Source: Candidatus Bathyarchaeota archaeon
GTDB taxonomy: Archaea; Thermoproteota; Bathyarchaeia; 40CM-2-53-6
DNA length: 12,363 nucleotides
Assembly: GCA_005883695.1 (NCBI GenBank)
Contig: VBBV01000034.1
Coordinates: forward strand, 1 to 12,363
Direction of reading: 5' to 3'
The translations under genes were made by a program, and so were the position numbers. Under the pieces are notes generated by a model, which had not been told where the DNA came from, did no database searches, and saw only the letters and a list, made by a program, of their open reading frames with translations. Shown here piece by piece: positions 1 to 6,551 of the stretch (positions are counted from its first letter, which is position 1; every line of letters begins with the position of its first letter).

Positions 1-2
1 AC

Positions 3-245
3 GACGCCATAGCCTTGAAATTGAGAGTTGACATGTTTCGGACCACTGGCCTCCTGTTCCTCATCGGAGCGGCCACGCTAATCGCCCTCGTGGGTTTTGT
101 GATACTCTTTATCGCTGCAATCCTCCAGATCGTAGCCTTCTTCTCGATCCCAGAACAAGTCCCGTTGCAGATGCCTCCCCAGCAAGTCTGGGGACCGCCA
201 ATGCCGCCAGCACCGATGCCACCCTCCCAGGCTCCGACGCAATAG
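3..245 (+). CDS. DUF996 family membrane protein, C-terminal part (5' end outside window)
   Basis: The frame is open to the left edge, so this is the 3' end of a longer gene; the TTG at 15 and the ATG at 33 are internal codons rather than convincing starts. The visible part has a short lead-in, then two closely spaced hydrophobic stretches (roughly GLLFLIGAATLIALVGFVI and the following IAAILQIVAFF), then a Pro/Met/Gln-rich cytoplasmic-looking tail with repeated PMPP/MPP units. The pattern of GLLFLIG, then a glycine-rich hydrophobic stretch, then ILQIVAFFSIP matches the C-terminus of archaeal DUF996 proteins as I remember them. Those are small integral membrane proteins of unknown function that often end in a Pro-rich tail. 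The next gene starts 30 bases downstream on the same strand, so co-transcription is likely. The family call is from recognition of the helix pair; no function can be given. Confidence 0.7.
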   Translation, partial: DAIALKLRVDMFRTTGLLFLIGAATLIALVGFVILFIAAILQIVAFFSIPEQVPLQMPPQQVWGPPMPPAPMPPSQAPTQ

Positions 246-275
246 ACCTGTCTCCGATACTATCTTTGTTACAAA

Positions 276-1247
276 GTGAACATCTGGCCCGCCTTTGGGC
301 CTATGAGGCAGAGCCTATCGCAAGACACAGGCCTCTCCTTGGGCGCCGACGCGTTCCAAGTAATATCGAGCTTGAAGACATGCCAGTTCTACTACCAAAT
401 CTTCGACCATGGAGAATCCCGGATTCTCAGTCCCAGATGGCTGATAAGCTATCATCGCGGACCGCTGGAACCTTTAGAAATAAAGAGGTTGAAACAGGGA
501 GCGGCTCCCGAAAAGATGACCATTAGAGCAGCCCCATTAGTCGTGCCCGAAGAGATTTTCCTGCGGGACACGGATAGAAAACGGGCAAAGAAGGGCATAC
601 TAGGTGGAGCAGAAGAGAAGGTCGTCTTCGCCAAGACGATTTTTCTACCCTATCTAGACTTCACCTATCGTTTTCCAGCGGAAAAAGGACTGCTGTCAAA
701 GCAGACGGTGATCAGTGAAGGCCGTTCAACCATGCTGGCTTTGAGAGAGGCGAACTTCGGGTTCGACCCCAGACTGGTTGAGCTGGTTCCGATCCTTGCT
801 GAGGTGGACGAGGACTCCAAATCGGTCATTAGCGGCGTTGACTCCACGGTCTTGGTCAGTGAGCGGTTAGCAGAACTCAAGGATCTCTTGAGAGATTATG
901 AGGCACAGTCAGAGGAGAGGTTGAAACAGTATGAGGCTCTCCCGAAGGATAGTCCTACGAGAGAAAATCTGAAGGAGAATATTGAGTTCCTGAGAAAGAC
1001 GAAATTGTTGCGATGGAAGATGTTTGCCGACGGTCTGCAGCTTCCATCGAGGTTCGATCTGGACAAGCTAGAGCTTCTGGACGGGACATTATTCTACATG
1101 CCCTTCTTCATAGCAAAACTCTCTCGCGGCGGAGAGAGACGATACATTGTGTGGAACCGCGAAGGTAAAGAAGACGACACGATTGCTGATGAGCTTACAA
1201 AGAACCACAAGTTCCGAGACCTCATCGAAACACACGCTCTCTCCTAA
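276..1247 (+). CDS. Conserved-looking hypothetical protein, 323 aa, with central coiled coil
   Basis: I do not recognise a family. The reading frame is long and uninterrupted and has a sensible composition. Residues about 60-135 are a mixed basic/hydrophobic region (containing LEIKRLKQG, PLVVPEE and FLPYLDFTYRFP). Residues about 195-245 are strongly helical and charged, likely a coiled coil. The C-terminal 70 residues form a compact alpha/beta-looking module (LFYMPFFIAKLSRGG followed by RRYIVWN). There are no cysteine clusters, transmembrane segments or signal peptide, so it is probably cytoplasmic. The chosen GTG gives no clear ribosome site. The ATG at 303 (residue 10) and the ATG at 516 (residue 81) are alternatives, and the first 50 residues look least protein-like. 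It lies between two membrane-protein genes on the same strand, 30 and 52 bases away, so it may be in an operon with them and could be a soluble partner. Confidence 0.75.
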   Translation: MNIWPAFGPMRQSLSQDTGLSLGADAFQVISSLKTCQFYYQIFDHGESRILSPRWLISYHRGPLEPLEIKRLKQGAAPEKMTIRAAPLVVPEEIFLRDTDRKRAKKGILGGAEEKVVFAKTIFLPYLDFTYRFPAEKGLLSKQTVISEGRSTMLALREANFGFDPRLVELVPILAEVDEDSKSVISGVDSTVLVSERLAELKDLLRDYEAQSEERLKQYEALPKDSPTRENLKENIEFLRKTKLLRWKMFADGLQLPSRFDLDKLELLDGTLFYMPFFIAKLSRGGERRYIVWNREGKEDDTIADELTKNHKFRDLIETHALS

Positions 1248-1299
1248 ACCCTCACAGTGATATAGAGGAAGATGCTCTCACCGTCTATAGCTGATAGGA

Positions 1300-1899
1300 T
1301 TGGCTTATTGCTGGAGGTGCGGCGCGCAGCTTTACGAGAACTCTTCCTACTGCCATAGCTGCGGGGCCTCAGCCAAACCCTCTCCCACTTCCGTTACTGG
1401 AGCCCAGACCGGATTCGAACGCCTGAAAGACGACAAAGAATTTCAGGACCAATGGGTGAAACGTATTGTGGCATACGTAATCGACGTAGTTGCGGTATCA
1501 GTTGTGGTCTATTTTCTCTTGCTTGTCGTAGCCCTCCCAGTTGTTCCAACAGTCTTCTTTGGTCAGACATTCCCCTTTGTTTGGTTCTGGGGGTTCTGGT
1601 TGGGCGGAATCGCATCCTTGATGGTTCTAGCCTACTTTGTTATAGCGGAAGCGGTGTTCGAGCGGACCCTCGGGAAGGAGCTGTTGGGCTTGAAAGTGAC
1701 AAGGCTAGACGGTAAACGTGTAGACCTCTGGTCCTCGTTCGTCAGGAACGTCTCTAAGGTCTCTTTCGTCTTACTGGTCATTGACCTGGCTGCGGGTCTC
1801 GGGACCCATGGGGATGGCCGGCAAAAATACAGTGACCGCTACATCGGAACCACGGTCGAAACCACGAACACGAGTAGAATCATCCCCGACCGGATATAG
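1300..1899 (+). CDS. Zinc-ribbon plus RDD-domain membrane protein
   Basis: The protein starts directly with a zinc-ribbon: Cys4 and Cys7, then Cys18 and Cys21 (CxxC-x10-CxxC), typical of the small N-terminal ribbons on archaeal membrane proteins. A short Ser/Thr/Pro linker follows, then an RDD domain: VKRIVAYVID around residues 53-62, two long hydrophobic segments at about 56-80 and 92-116, the conserved TLGKELLGLKV loop at 123-133, and a third hydrophobic stretch near 153-168 ending in the polar DGRQKYSDRYIGT motif. RDD proteins are three-helix membrane proteins of mostly unknown function; some have been linked to ion exchange. TTG at 1300 is chosen because the in-frame TAG at 1288-1290 lies only 9 bases upstream and the ribbon begins immediately afterwards. 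It is probably the last gene of the left-hand plus-strand cluster. Confidence 0.88.
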   Translation: MAYCWRCGAQLYENSSYCHSCGASAKPSPTSVTGAQTGFERLKDDKEFQDQWVKRIVAYVIDVVAVSVVVYFLLLVVALPVVPTVFFGQTFPFVWFWGFWLGGIASLMVLAYFVIAEAVFERTLGKELLGLKVTRLDGKRVDLWSSFVRNVSKVSFVLLVIDLAAGLGTHGDGRQKYSDRYIGTTVETTNTSRIIPDRI

Positions 1900-1987
1900 A
1901 CCGCCACTCCCTAGCAAACTGGCGTCTCTGGTCGATGCTAAACAGTGATAACCGAAGACTAAACTTAGACGAGTTCCCACGCCAAGC

Positions 1988-2611
1988 CTACGATGATGCT
2001 GAATGAGATCGAGTCTTTCCTGTTGACGTCCAATGTTGCTTGAAATTATCCAACTCCAGAAAGACAGGCTTCTCTGCCTTCGCCTCATCTTCAGGTTGTG
2101 AAGGAGAGGCTGGCGTTGAAAATCTATGCTTTCCCTTTCGAGCTGGCTGTTTCTCCGGTTTCTCAGGTTCCTTGTGATTGGTCTGTTTCTTCGTCTTCTT
2201 TTCTGACGGCGGTGTCGTCTTCTCCGGCTTTTCTGAAGTCTGCTTCTTCGCTTTTTCTGTCGCGTTCTTCTTGGCTTCTGGAGCGGTCAGATCTGGCCCT
2301 GACAGTTTGGCTCCGCAGTTCGGACAGTCCTTTACCTCGTCCTTAGTGTCGAAGGCTCTGTTGCAGCCGAAGCAGACTATGAGGCCGAAGGTTGCTTTGG
2401 CACTGTCAGTGAGCTGTCCAAGCTCGCTGTTGTCGGCGAGGTTCTGGTCTAGCGGGATCTCGGCTATCATGTGCTCTACCAAAAGGCCTGCGTCGAGAAT
2501 CTTCTTTGCAAGCTCGTCTTGCCCAGCGTTTTCGGCGTCGAGCCATTTCTCAAGCGTTATGTCTTCAACATCGGTGAAGAGTCTTACTCTCGCAAACGTG
2601 CCACTTGTCAA
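1988..2611 (-). CDS. Zinc-ribbon protein with long Lys/Glu/Pro-rich disordered tail
   Basis: Residues 1-75 are a folded-looking, acidic, helical domain (starting MTSGTFARVRLFTDVEDI). A four-cysteine ribbon follows: Cys80/Cys83 and Cys96/Cys99. Residues about 105-183 are a low-complexity segment built almost entirely of Lys, Glu, Pro, Thr and Ser with repeated EKPEK/KKQT units, surely disordered. The last 25 residues (PVFLELDNFKQHW and after) regain hydrophobic positions and could be a short interaction motif. The start is TTG, with an in-frame TGA just upstream and a TATA-like element about 40 bases before it. It converges on the RDD gene. A ribbon plus a charged linker suggests a nucleic-acid or protein scaffold, but no family is recognised and no specific function is claimed. 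Confidence 0.75.
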   Translation of the reverse strand: MTSGTFARVRLFTDVEDITLEKWLDAENAGQDELAKKILDAGLLVEHMIAEIPLDQNLADNSELGQLTDSAKATFGLIVCFGCNRAFDTKDEVKDCPNCGAKLSGPDLTAPEAKKNATEKAKKQTSEKPEKTTPPSEKKTKKQTNHKEPEKPEKQPARKGKHRFSTPASPSQPEDEAKAEKPVFLELDNFKQHWTSTGKTRSHSASS

Positions 2612-2650
2612 CGTATCTCAACAAAAACAAGTTATGCCGGGATTCCGTGA

Positions 2651-2660
2651 TTTAAGAAAT
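2651..2660 (-). promoter_or_regulatory. Possible TATA element for the zinc-ribbon gene
   Basis: Read on the minus strand this is ATTTCTTAAA, an A/T-rich block centred about 44 bases before the TTG at 2611. That would give a leader of about 15-20 bases. The same block read on the plus strand (TTTAAGAAAT) is centred 25-26 bases before the ATG at 2681, the spacing expected for a leaderless archaeal start there. Direction is therefore undecided and the call is tentative. Confidence 0.3.
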
Positions 2661-2680
2661 CAGTAACCAGACCCACCGCT

Positions 2681-2923
2681 ATGGCTGCACAAGACTGGCG
2701 AAAGCGTTTCATTCAAAATCAGCGAAGGGTGGAAACACGAAAACGAGCTTATTATCCCTAGAAGCGTTCAATCGCGTTAGCGATTCCAGTTTTGAGAGGC
2801 AAGTTACGTAAAGGCAGCGAAGCCGGATCTCGAGAGGATTGGATGAACAGCGAAACTCTCCATGACACTCTGGAGAACTCGATTCTTGGCAACCCTATAG
2901 ATGAGAACACACTGATGATATGA
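2681..2923 (+). pseudogene. Possible small ORF interrupted by one in-frame TAG
   Basis: From the ATG at 2681 the frame runs 26 codons to a TAG at 2759-2761, then stays open in the same frame for 53 more codons to the TGA at 2921-2923. The first part is very basic (Arg/Lys/Gln-rich, ending KRAYYP). The second part reads like a normal protein C-terminus, with a hydrophobic strand (SIALAIPVL) followed by an acidic helical stretch (REDWMNSETLHDTLENS). The second part could also start alone at TTG 2792 or at ATG 2843, the latter preceded by GAGAGG. An A/T-rich block 26 bases upstream of 2681 would suit a leaderless start. It may be a decayed gene, a very small gene, or chance. No homology is recognised. 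Confidence 0.25.
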
Positions 2924-3015
2924 CAAGGTCTCCCGTCCTGACACTTGATGACCTTAAGACGTGAACGAGCCTATCCAGATTAGCCCAGATTGAACCCTAT
3001 TCTTCGATCCGGAAC
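2924..3015. other. Intergenic stretch without a supported gene
   Basis: Together with the doubtful ORF before it and the small ORF after it, this belongs to a 610-base gap between the zinc-ribbon gene and the DUF2110 gene. I see no tRNA fold, CRISPR repeat, transposon end or strong promoter. Two boxes resembling archaeal C/D guide RNA motifs occur at about 2911-2945, but their spacing is wrong (see rejected items). Confidence 0.4.
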
Positions 3016-3225
3016 ATGCCTAAAATCTCGCCTAGAAATCGTTCGGGAGCCGCCGACGATTCCCCTCTCTTCACCCCTTCAAACAAGCCCAGATTCTACC
3101 CTGACCAACCGGTCTCGCCCGAAATCGCTGCCATACAGGAAATTTTCTCTAGAAAAGGAGGGGGGGTATTGCACAGGGCATCTCACGACGAAGTCCGGCT
3201 CCTCCGGATTGTGACGAGCCTCTAA
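3016..3225 (+). CDS. Small hypothetical protein, 69 aa
   Basis: This is an ATG-started frame whose stop overlaps the stop of the convergent DUF2110 gene by four bases, a common tail-to-tail arrangement. The N-terminal half is Ser/Pro/Arg-rich and probably disordered. The C-terminal half (SPEIAAIQEIFSRKGGG, then HDEVRLLRIVTSL) could form amphipathic helices. Third codon positions are G/C-rich, as in neighbouring genes, which favours a real gene. There is no clear ribosome site, no convincing TATA box and no recognised family. A purine run at 3151-3166 within the frame encodes Arg-Lys-Gly-Gly-Gly. It could equally be an open frame by chance in an otherwise gene-poor stretch. Confidence 0.38.
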   Translation: MPKISPRNRSGAADDSPLFTPSNKPRFYPDQPVSPEIAAIQEIFSRKGGGVLHRASHDEVRLLRIVTSL

Positions 3226-3980
3226 AGTTTGGCAGGGGTTCTATAGGAACTCAAGCCAATCCCCCTAAGCCGATTACCGATCTTCGCAATCACTCCAGGA
3301 GCATCAGTGCCAATCTTGCACAGAAGGGATTGGACAAAGAGGGAGAGGCTTTCCACCTTCACGATATCGCTCTGCAGTCCCGCGGCTCTCACAGCAGTCT
3401 CTACTTGTGTCTTATCAGCTCCAACCACTATGACCCTGTCAAAGGGATATTTTCTCCACGAAACAAGACGATCTCTCGCCTCATCGTTCAGTTCCACCGA
3501 GATCTTCTCACCCTCAAGCTCCGTCACAATCATCTTCAAGGGCACATAATCGACCAAAGCATTTTCATCCAGAATCTCTCTGGACGACCTAGCCTCTCCA
3601 TCAGCCAGTTGCGCCCTCATCCTGTGAAGCGGATAAAGAGCATCCTTAGGTGAAGGTTCCCGGATTCCAATGTCGATATAGACCCCATAACCAATTCGAC
3701 CAGCACCCGTCACGAAGCCGTTAACGACGTCCCACTTTTCTAGCCTCGAACGGGAGACTGGCGGCTCTCCATATTCTTGTTTGAGGAGGTTGAGAAATGC
3801 GTCCGCATCTTCACCTTTAGCCCTGATCTGAAGCCAATATCCTTCGAGGCTGAACTCGGACTCTACATTGAGCCCTTTAGCCTGCTTCACCAGAGTGTTT
3901 CGCAGGAAATGTGAGCCTTGCTTGAGAGCTTGTGGCGGAATTTTCTCAGCGAGGGTGGCGACCTGCCACTCCTCTACCAC
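3222..3980 (-). CDS. DUF2110 family protein
   Basis: This is recognised as the archaeal DUF2110 family, which is commonly encoded beside tfe. Residues 1-75 form an alpha/beta region (QALKQGSHFLRN, then ANAD-type loop and FLNLLKQEYG). Residues 84-108 (VVNGFVTGAGRIGYGVYIDIGI) have the look of an S1/OB-fold strand pair, and PKDALYPLHRMRAQLADG follows. The C-terminal part (DRVIVVGADKTQVE and after) looks like another alpha/beta domain. At 252 residues it appears full-length. GTG at 3980 is used; tfe ends 29 bases upstream, so the two are almost certainly co-transcribed. The cellular role is not established. The location and the OB-like core suggest something tied to RNA or transcription, which is an inference. 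Confidence 0.82.
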   Translation of the reverse strand: MVEEWQVATLAEKIPPQALKQGSHFLRNTLVKQAKGLNVESEFSLEGYWLQIRAKGEDADAFLNLLKQEYGEPPVSRSRLEKWDVVNGFVTGAGRIGYGVYIDIGIREPSPKDALYPLHRMRAQLADGEARSSREILDENALVDYVPLKMIVTELEGEKISVELNDEARDRLVSWRKYPFDRVIVVGADKTQVETAVRAAGLQSDIVKVESLSLFVQSLLCKIGTDAPGVIAKIGNRLRGIGLSSYRTPAKL

Positions 3981-4009
3981 TTGTTAATGCCCCAGAAAAT
4001 CAGGTCGCA

Positions 4010-4537
4010 TCAGGGTGCGAATGCCGCGGGCCTTTCTTGGAGTTCCGACTCTATCTTCTTCGATAAATCCTCCAACACCTGGACAGTTCTGCTGTTGTCT
4101 TCACTGATCAACTGGCCGTTGCAGCTACTGCACCGAAAAGCGGACTCCATGGCTTCTTCGAAAGTCACCCTAACGGTGAGACAACCTTTGCACATGAAAA
4201 AGCTGTGGCCCTTCTCAAACTCGAGACGGGTCCGCATCTTCTCCAACGCCTTCTTCTTCCGGCTCCGGACGAACGCGTCTAACTGGTCTGGTTGAAGTTT
4301 CCAGTGGTAGATGAACCAGCCCGTCTTCTCATCCCGACTCCGGACAACCGTGACTAGAGCATGGTTGTAGAGCTTGTAGAGCACTCTGCGGGCAGCGTTC
4401 AGCTTGACGTTTGCGTTGACCGCGATAATATCATCGGTAGTCGTTCCAGCATCGGATAGTGCCTGGACCACGCTGAGAGCTTCCTGTCCCCCGAAGAAGC
4501 TTGCCAGTCGTGCAAGATCATCATGATTAGACCCCAT
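4010..4537 (-). CDS. tfe: Transcription initiation factor E, alpha subunit (TFE)
   Basis: Archaeal TFE, homologous to the N-terminal half of eukaryotic TFIIE-alpha, binds the RNA polymerase clamp and helps open promoter DNA after TBP and TFB have assembled. Residues about 7-90 are the winged-helix domain: helices around EALSVVQALSDAG and DDIIAVNANVKLNAARRVLYKLYNHALV, then the wing ending in the family's GWFIYHWK strand at 73-80. A helical linker (residues 90-110) leads to the zinc ribbon: Cys116/Cys119 and Cys136/Cys139. A short acidic/helical tail ends the protein. At 175 residues the length is normal for the family. The ATG start lies very close to the predicted transcription start, so the message is nearly leaderless. 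It is divergent from trm56 and upstream of DUF2110. I see nothing missing. Confidence 0.95.
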   Translation of the reverse strand: MGSNHDDLARLASFFGGQEALSVVQALSDAGTTTDDIIAVNANVKLNAARRVLYKLYNHALVTVVRSRDEKTGWFIYHWKLQPDQLDAFVRSRKKKALEKMRTRLEFEKGHSFFMCKGCLTVRVTFEEAMESAFRCSSCNGQLISEDNSRTVQVLEDLSKKIESELQERPAAFAP

Positions 4538-4560
4538 ACTCCCAAGTATCCCTCGTTGAC

Positions 4561-4570
4561 ACCCTATATG
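4561..4570 (-). promoter_or_regulatory. Candidate TATA box for tfe
   Basis: On the minus strand the sequence reads CATATAGGGT, centred about 29 bases before the tfe ATG at 4537. That places initiation only a few bases before the start codon, consistent with a leaderless or near-leaderless transcript. There is no experimental support. Confidence 0.35.
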
Positions 4571-4584
4571 GTGCGGTTCTACGA

Positions 4585-4594
4585 TTTAATGTAT
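4585..4594 (+). promoter_or_regulatory. Candidate TATA box for trm56
   Basis: TTTAATGTAT is centred about 31 bases before the ATG at 4621, giving a predicted leader of about 5 bases. It lies only about 15 bases from the oppositely oriented tfe element, so the two promoters are back-to-back in an 83-base gap. Confidence 0.35.
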
Positions 4595-4620
4595 TAGGCT
4601 CTAGAGACCCGTTCGTAGCT

Positions 4621-5166
4621 ATGGGAAGGCTTGTTGTGCTCCGCATCGGGCACAGGTTCTTCAGGGATTCAAGAGTTACCACTCACGTTTGTCTTACCGC
4701 TCGAGCGCTCGGGGCTGACGGGGTTATCATCGCGGATAAGGAGGATAAGACGGTTGAAGCTACTCTCAGAGAAGTTGGAAAGCGGTTCGGCGGACACTTC
4801 TCTATCGAATCTGGGAAGCCATGGAGGAAGAGTATTAGAGAGTGGAGGCAGAACGGTGGAAAGGTCGTCCACCTAACAGCCTATGGCTTGCCATTGCCCG
4901 AAGTGATTCAGGAGATCCGGGAGCCTTCAGGAGATCTTCTTGTCGTAGTGGGGTCCGAGAAGATGCCCGGAGAGATGTTCAAATTGGCGTCTTGGAATGT
5001 CAGCATAACATCTCAGCCTATGAGCGAGATCGGGGCTCTCGCGGTCTTTCTCGACTGGTACTTTGAACATCGTGCCCTTGACATGAGCTTTCCAAATGCA
5101 CAGATCCGAATCGTGCCATCTCATGATCGAAAAAGCGTGGAGCAAGTTGTGCCAGAAGAAGGCTGA
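4621..5166 (+). CDS. trm56: tRNA (cytidine(56)-2'-O)-methyltransferase, archaeal Trm56
   Basis: This is a SPOUT-class methyltransferase that 2'-O-methylates C56 in the T-loop of archaeal tRNAs using S-adenosylmethionine. Family hallmarks are visible in order: LRIGHRFFRDSRVTTHVCLTAR at residues 7-28, ALGADGVI, VVHLTAYG at 82-89, DLLVVVGSEKMPGEMF at 105-120 and the cofactor-knot region WNVSITSQPMSEIGALAVFLD at 125-145. At 181 residues the length is typical. In the cofactor loop I remember QPHSE as the usual sequence; here it reads QPMSE. An ATG start with a TATA-like element nearby suggests a leader of only a few bases. It is divergent from tfe, a neighbourhood of core information-processing genes. 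The frame continues 16 codons past the stop without another stop, probably by chance. Confidence 0.94.
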   Translation: MGRLVVLRIGHRFFRDSRVTTHVCLTARALGADGVIIADKEDKTVEATLREVGKRFGGHFSIESGKPWRKSIREWRQNGGKVVHLTAYGLPLPEVIQEIREPSGDLLVVVGSEKMPGEMFKLASWNVSITSQPMSEIGALAVFLDWYFEHRALDMSFPNAQIRIVPSHDRKSVEQVVPEEG

Positions 5167-5330
5167 ACCGCTGTGGAAGAGAGAGAAGATGCGAGGCTCT
5201 TCAAAATGCAGTTATGACTGCTGAGAAACATCGTGCGCGTTATGTCGAAACGTTTACTCTCATCGCGGCTTGAAAGCCCATTGTTTTTCAACATCCACAA
5301 GTCATAGAAATCAAACAAGCCCCGATTGAA

Positions 5331-6002
5331 ATGAAGCTTGCAGTACTAAGCGACTTTGACGGCACAGTTACCCTCAATGACACGTTCCAAAATGTTCTGG
5401 AGAAATTCGGTCAGGGCGACTGGAGAGCTGTTGACGATCAATACGTCAAGGGAGAAATCACACTTGAGGAATGCCTCCGAAGACAGGGTGGGATGGTAAG
5501 AGCGTCAAAAACCCAGCTCTTGGACGAGCTGGATCAAGTCACCAAGTTCAGGCCAGGCTTCGACAACCTAGCCGAATATTGCAAGACAAACCACTACCCT
5601 CTCGTCTTGGTCAGTGCAGGTCTGGATTTCGTCATCAAACACTTTCTAATGCGCGAGAATTTGATGGACAAGGTGGAATTGTTCGCGGCAGTAGCGAAAT
5701 GCACGCGGATGGGTATCAAATTCGACTTTCTCAAACTAAAGGACAACCGGTCCATGAACTTCAAAGATGACACAGTCAGGTACTATAAGACGAGGGCTGA
5801 TACAGTCGCCTTTATCGGGGATGGACGATGGGATCTGCAGGCCCTGAGAAGCGCAGACTTGAGGTTCGCGATAAAGAACTCGACGCTCGCTGAGCTCTGC
5901 AAAGAGCAGGAGATCCAAGCTACAATAGTTGCCGATTTCACCGAAGTGGTCACCTCTCTTCAGAAAGAAATGTCCGAACGAGATTCACGGCAGGGAAAGT
6001 GA
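5331..6002 (+). CDS. HAD superfamily phosphatase, MtnX / phosphoserine phosphatase-like (subfamily IB)
   Basis: This is a cytoplasmic phosphohydrolase of the haloacid dehalogenase superfamily. Motif I is DFDGT with nucleophile Asp8 and acid/base Asp10. Motif II is the Ser95 of LVSAG. The motif III lysine is probably Lys145 in NFKDD. Motif IV is GDGRWD at 163-168, with Asp164 and Asp168 as magnesium ligands. The helical cap (residues 15-75) and overall 223-residue length fit subfamily IB, and the pattern resembles MtnX-like phosphatases (2-hydroxy-3-keto-5-methylthiopentenyl-1-phosphate phosphatase). No other methionine-salvage gene is nearby, so the substrate is open and no gene symbol is given. 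ATG at 5331 begins exactly at the first strand. The GNAT gene starts 34 bases downstream on the same strand. Confidence 0.88.
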   Translation: MKLAVLSDFDGTVTLNDTFQNVLEKFGQGDWRAVDDQYVKGEITLEECLRRQGGMVRASKTQLLDELDQVTKFRPGFDNLAEYCKTNHYPLVLVSAGLDFVIKHFLMRENLMDKVELFAAVAKCTRMGIKFDFLKLKDNRSMNFKDDTVRYYKTRADTVAFIGDGRWDLQALRSADLRFAIKNSTLAELCKEQEIQATIVADFTEVVTSLQKEMSERDSRQGK

Positions 6003-6036
6003 ATAGTAAACGTCTCCTTTCGGTCCTTTCTATTGC

Positions 6037-6531
6037 GTGTTCAGATGGGATCTATCGAAGTTCAACTACCCCGGTCCTAATCAAACTGCAGGGATACGAG
6101 TCAGGTTTGCATCAGAGGGCGAAATAGGATCTGCAGCTGAAGTATGGTACGAGGGTCTCATAGAGGAGGAAGGTTCTCCATGGGAGAATTACCTAAAGAA
6201 ATGGACACCGAGTGGTGCCGCGAGATGGTTTCTGGACTCTAAGAAACGACTGGGTGCGAAGATGTTGGTCGCAGAGAAGGAGGAGAAGATTGTTGGGATC
6301 AACGGGATAATCTCGGAGAGAAACTCAGGCAAAGGACGGTTTTTCACCGGAATAGTGGTCTCGCTCAACTATCGAAGGCAAGGAATCGGGTCTCTACTGC
6401 TTCACCGGACGCTCTCGGAGCTGAAGAAGGAAGGCCTTCGATGCGCGGAAGTGGAAACCATTCAAGGAATACCCGCAGCGAAGTATCTCTATCCGAAATA
6501 TGGTGGAGAGAGCATCCAGGTTGCTGCGTAG
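6037..6531 (+). CDS. GNAT family N-acetyltransferase
   Basis: This is a GCN5-related acetyltransferase expected to transfer acetyl from acetyl-CoA to an amine. The core is clear: beta-strand AKMLVAEKEEKIVGINGII at about 74-92, then GIVVSLNYRRQGIGSLLLHRTLSELKKEG at 105-133. The pyrophosphate-binding R/QxxGxG motif is Arg113 to Gly118. The closing strand and helix are AEVETIQGIPAAKYLYPKYGG. The first 20 residues (FRWDLSKFNYPGPNQ) precede the fold as an extra segment. GTG at 6037 is the only plausible nearby start, and there is no clear ribosome-binding site. It probably shares a transcript with the HAD phosphatase upstream and converges on the helical-protein gene with a 20-base gap. The substrate cannot be predicted. 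Confidence 0.9.
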   Translation: MFRWDLSKFNYPGPNQTAGIRVRFASEGEIGSAAEVWYEGLIEEEGSPWENYLKKWTPSGAARWFLDSKKRLGAKMLVAEKEEKIVGINGIISERNSGKGRFFTGIVVSLNYRRQGIGSLLLHRTLSELKKEGLRCAEVETIQGIPAAKYLYPKYGGESIQVAA

Positions 6532-6551
6532 GAGAATCCTGATCCTACTTG

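Noticed and set aside
2911..2955. Possible C/D-box guide RNA (CTGATGA, CTGA and TTGATGA boxes in a row).
   Set aside because: The C-to-D' distance is about 19 bases instead of about 12, the first box lacks the leading purine, and no final D box (CTGA) follows at the right place.
3154..3171. Strong-looking ribosome site (GGAGGGGGG) followed by TTG at 3169.
   Set aside because: Starting there leaves only a very short peptide in the same frame as the 69-residue ORF; the purine run is more simply part of that frame, or on the other strand a pyrimidine tract after DUF2110.
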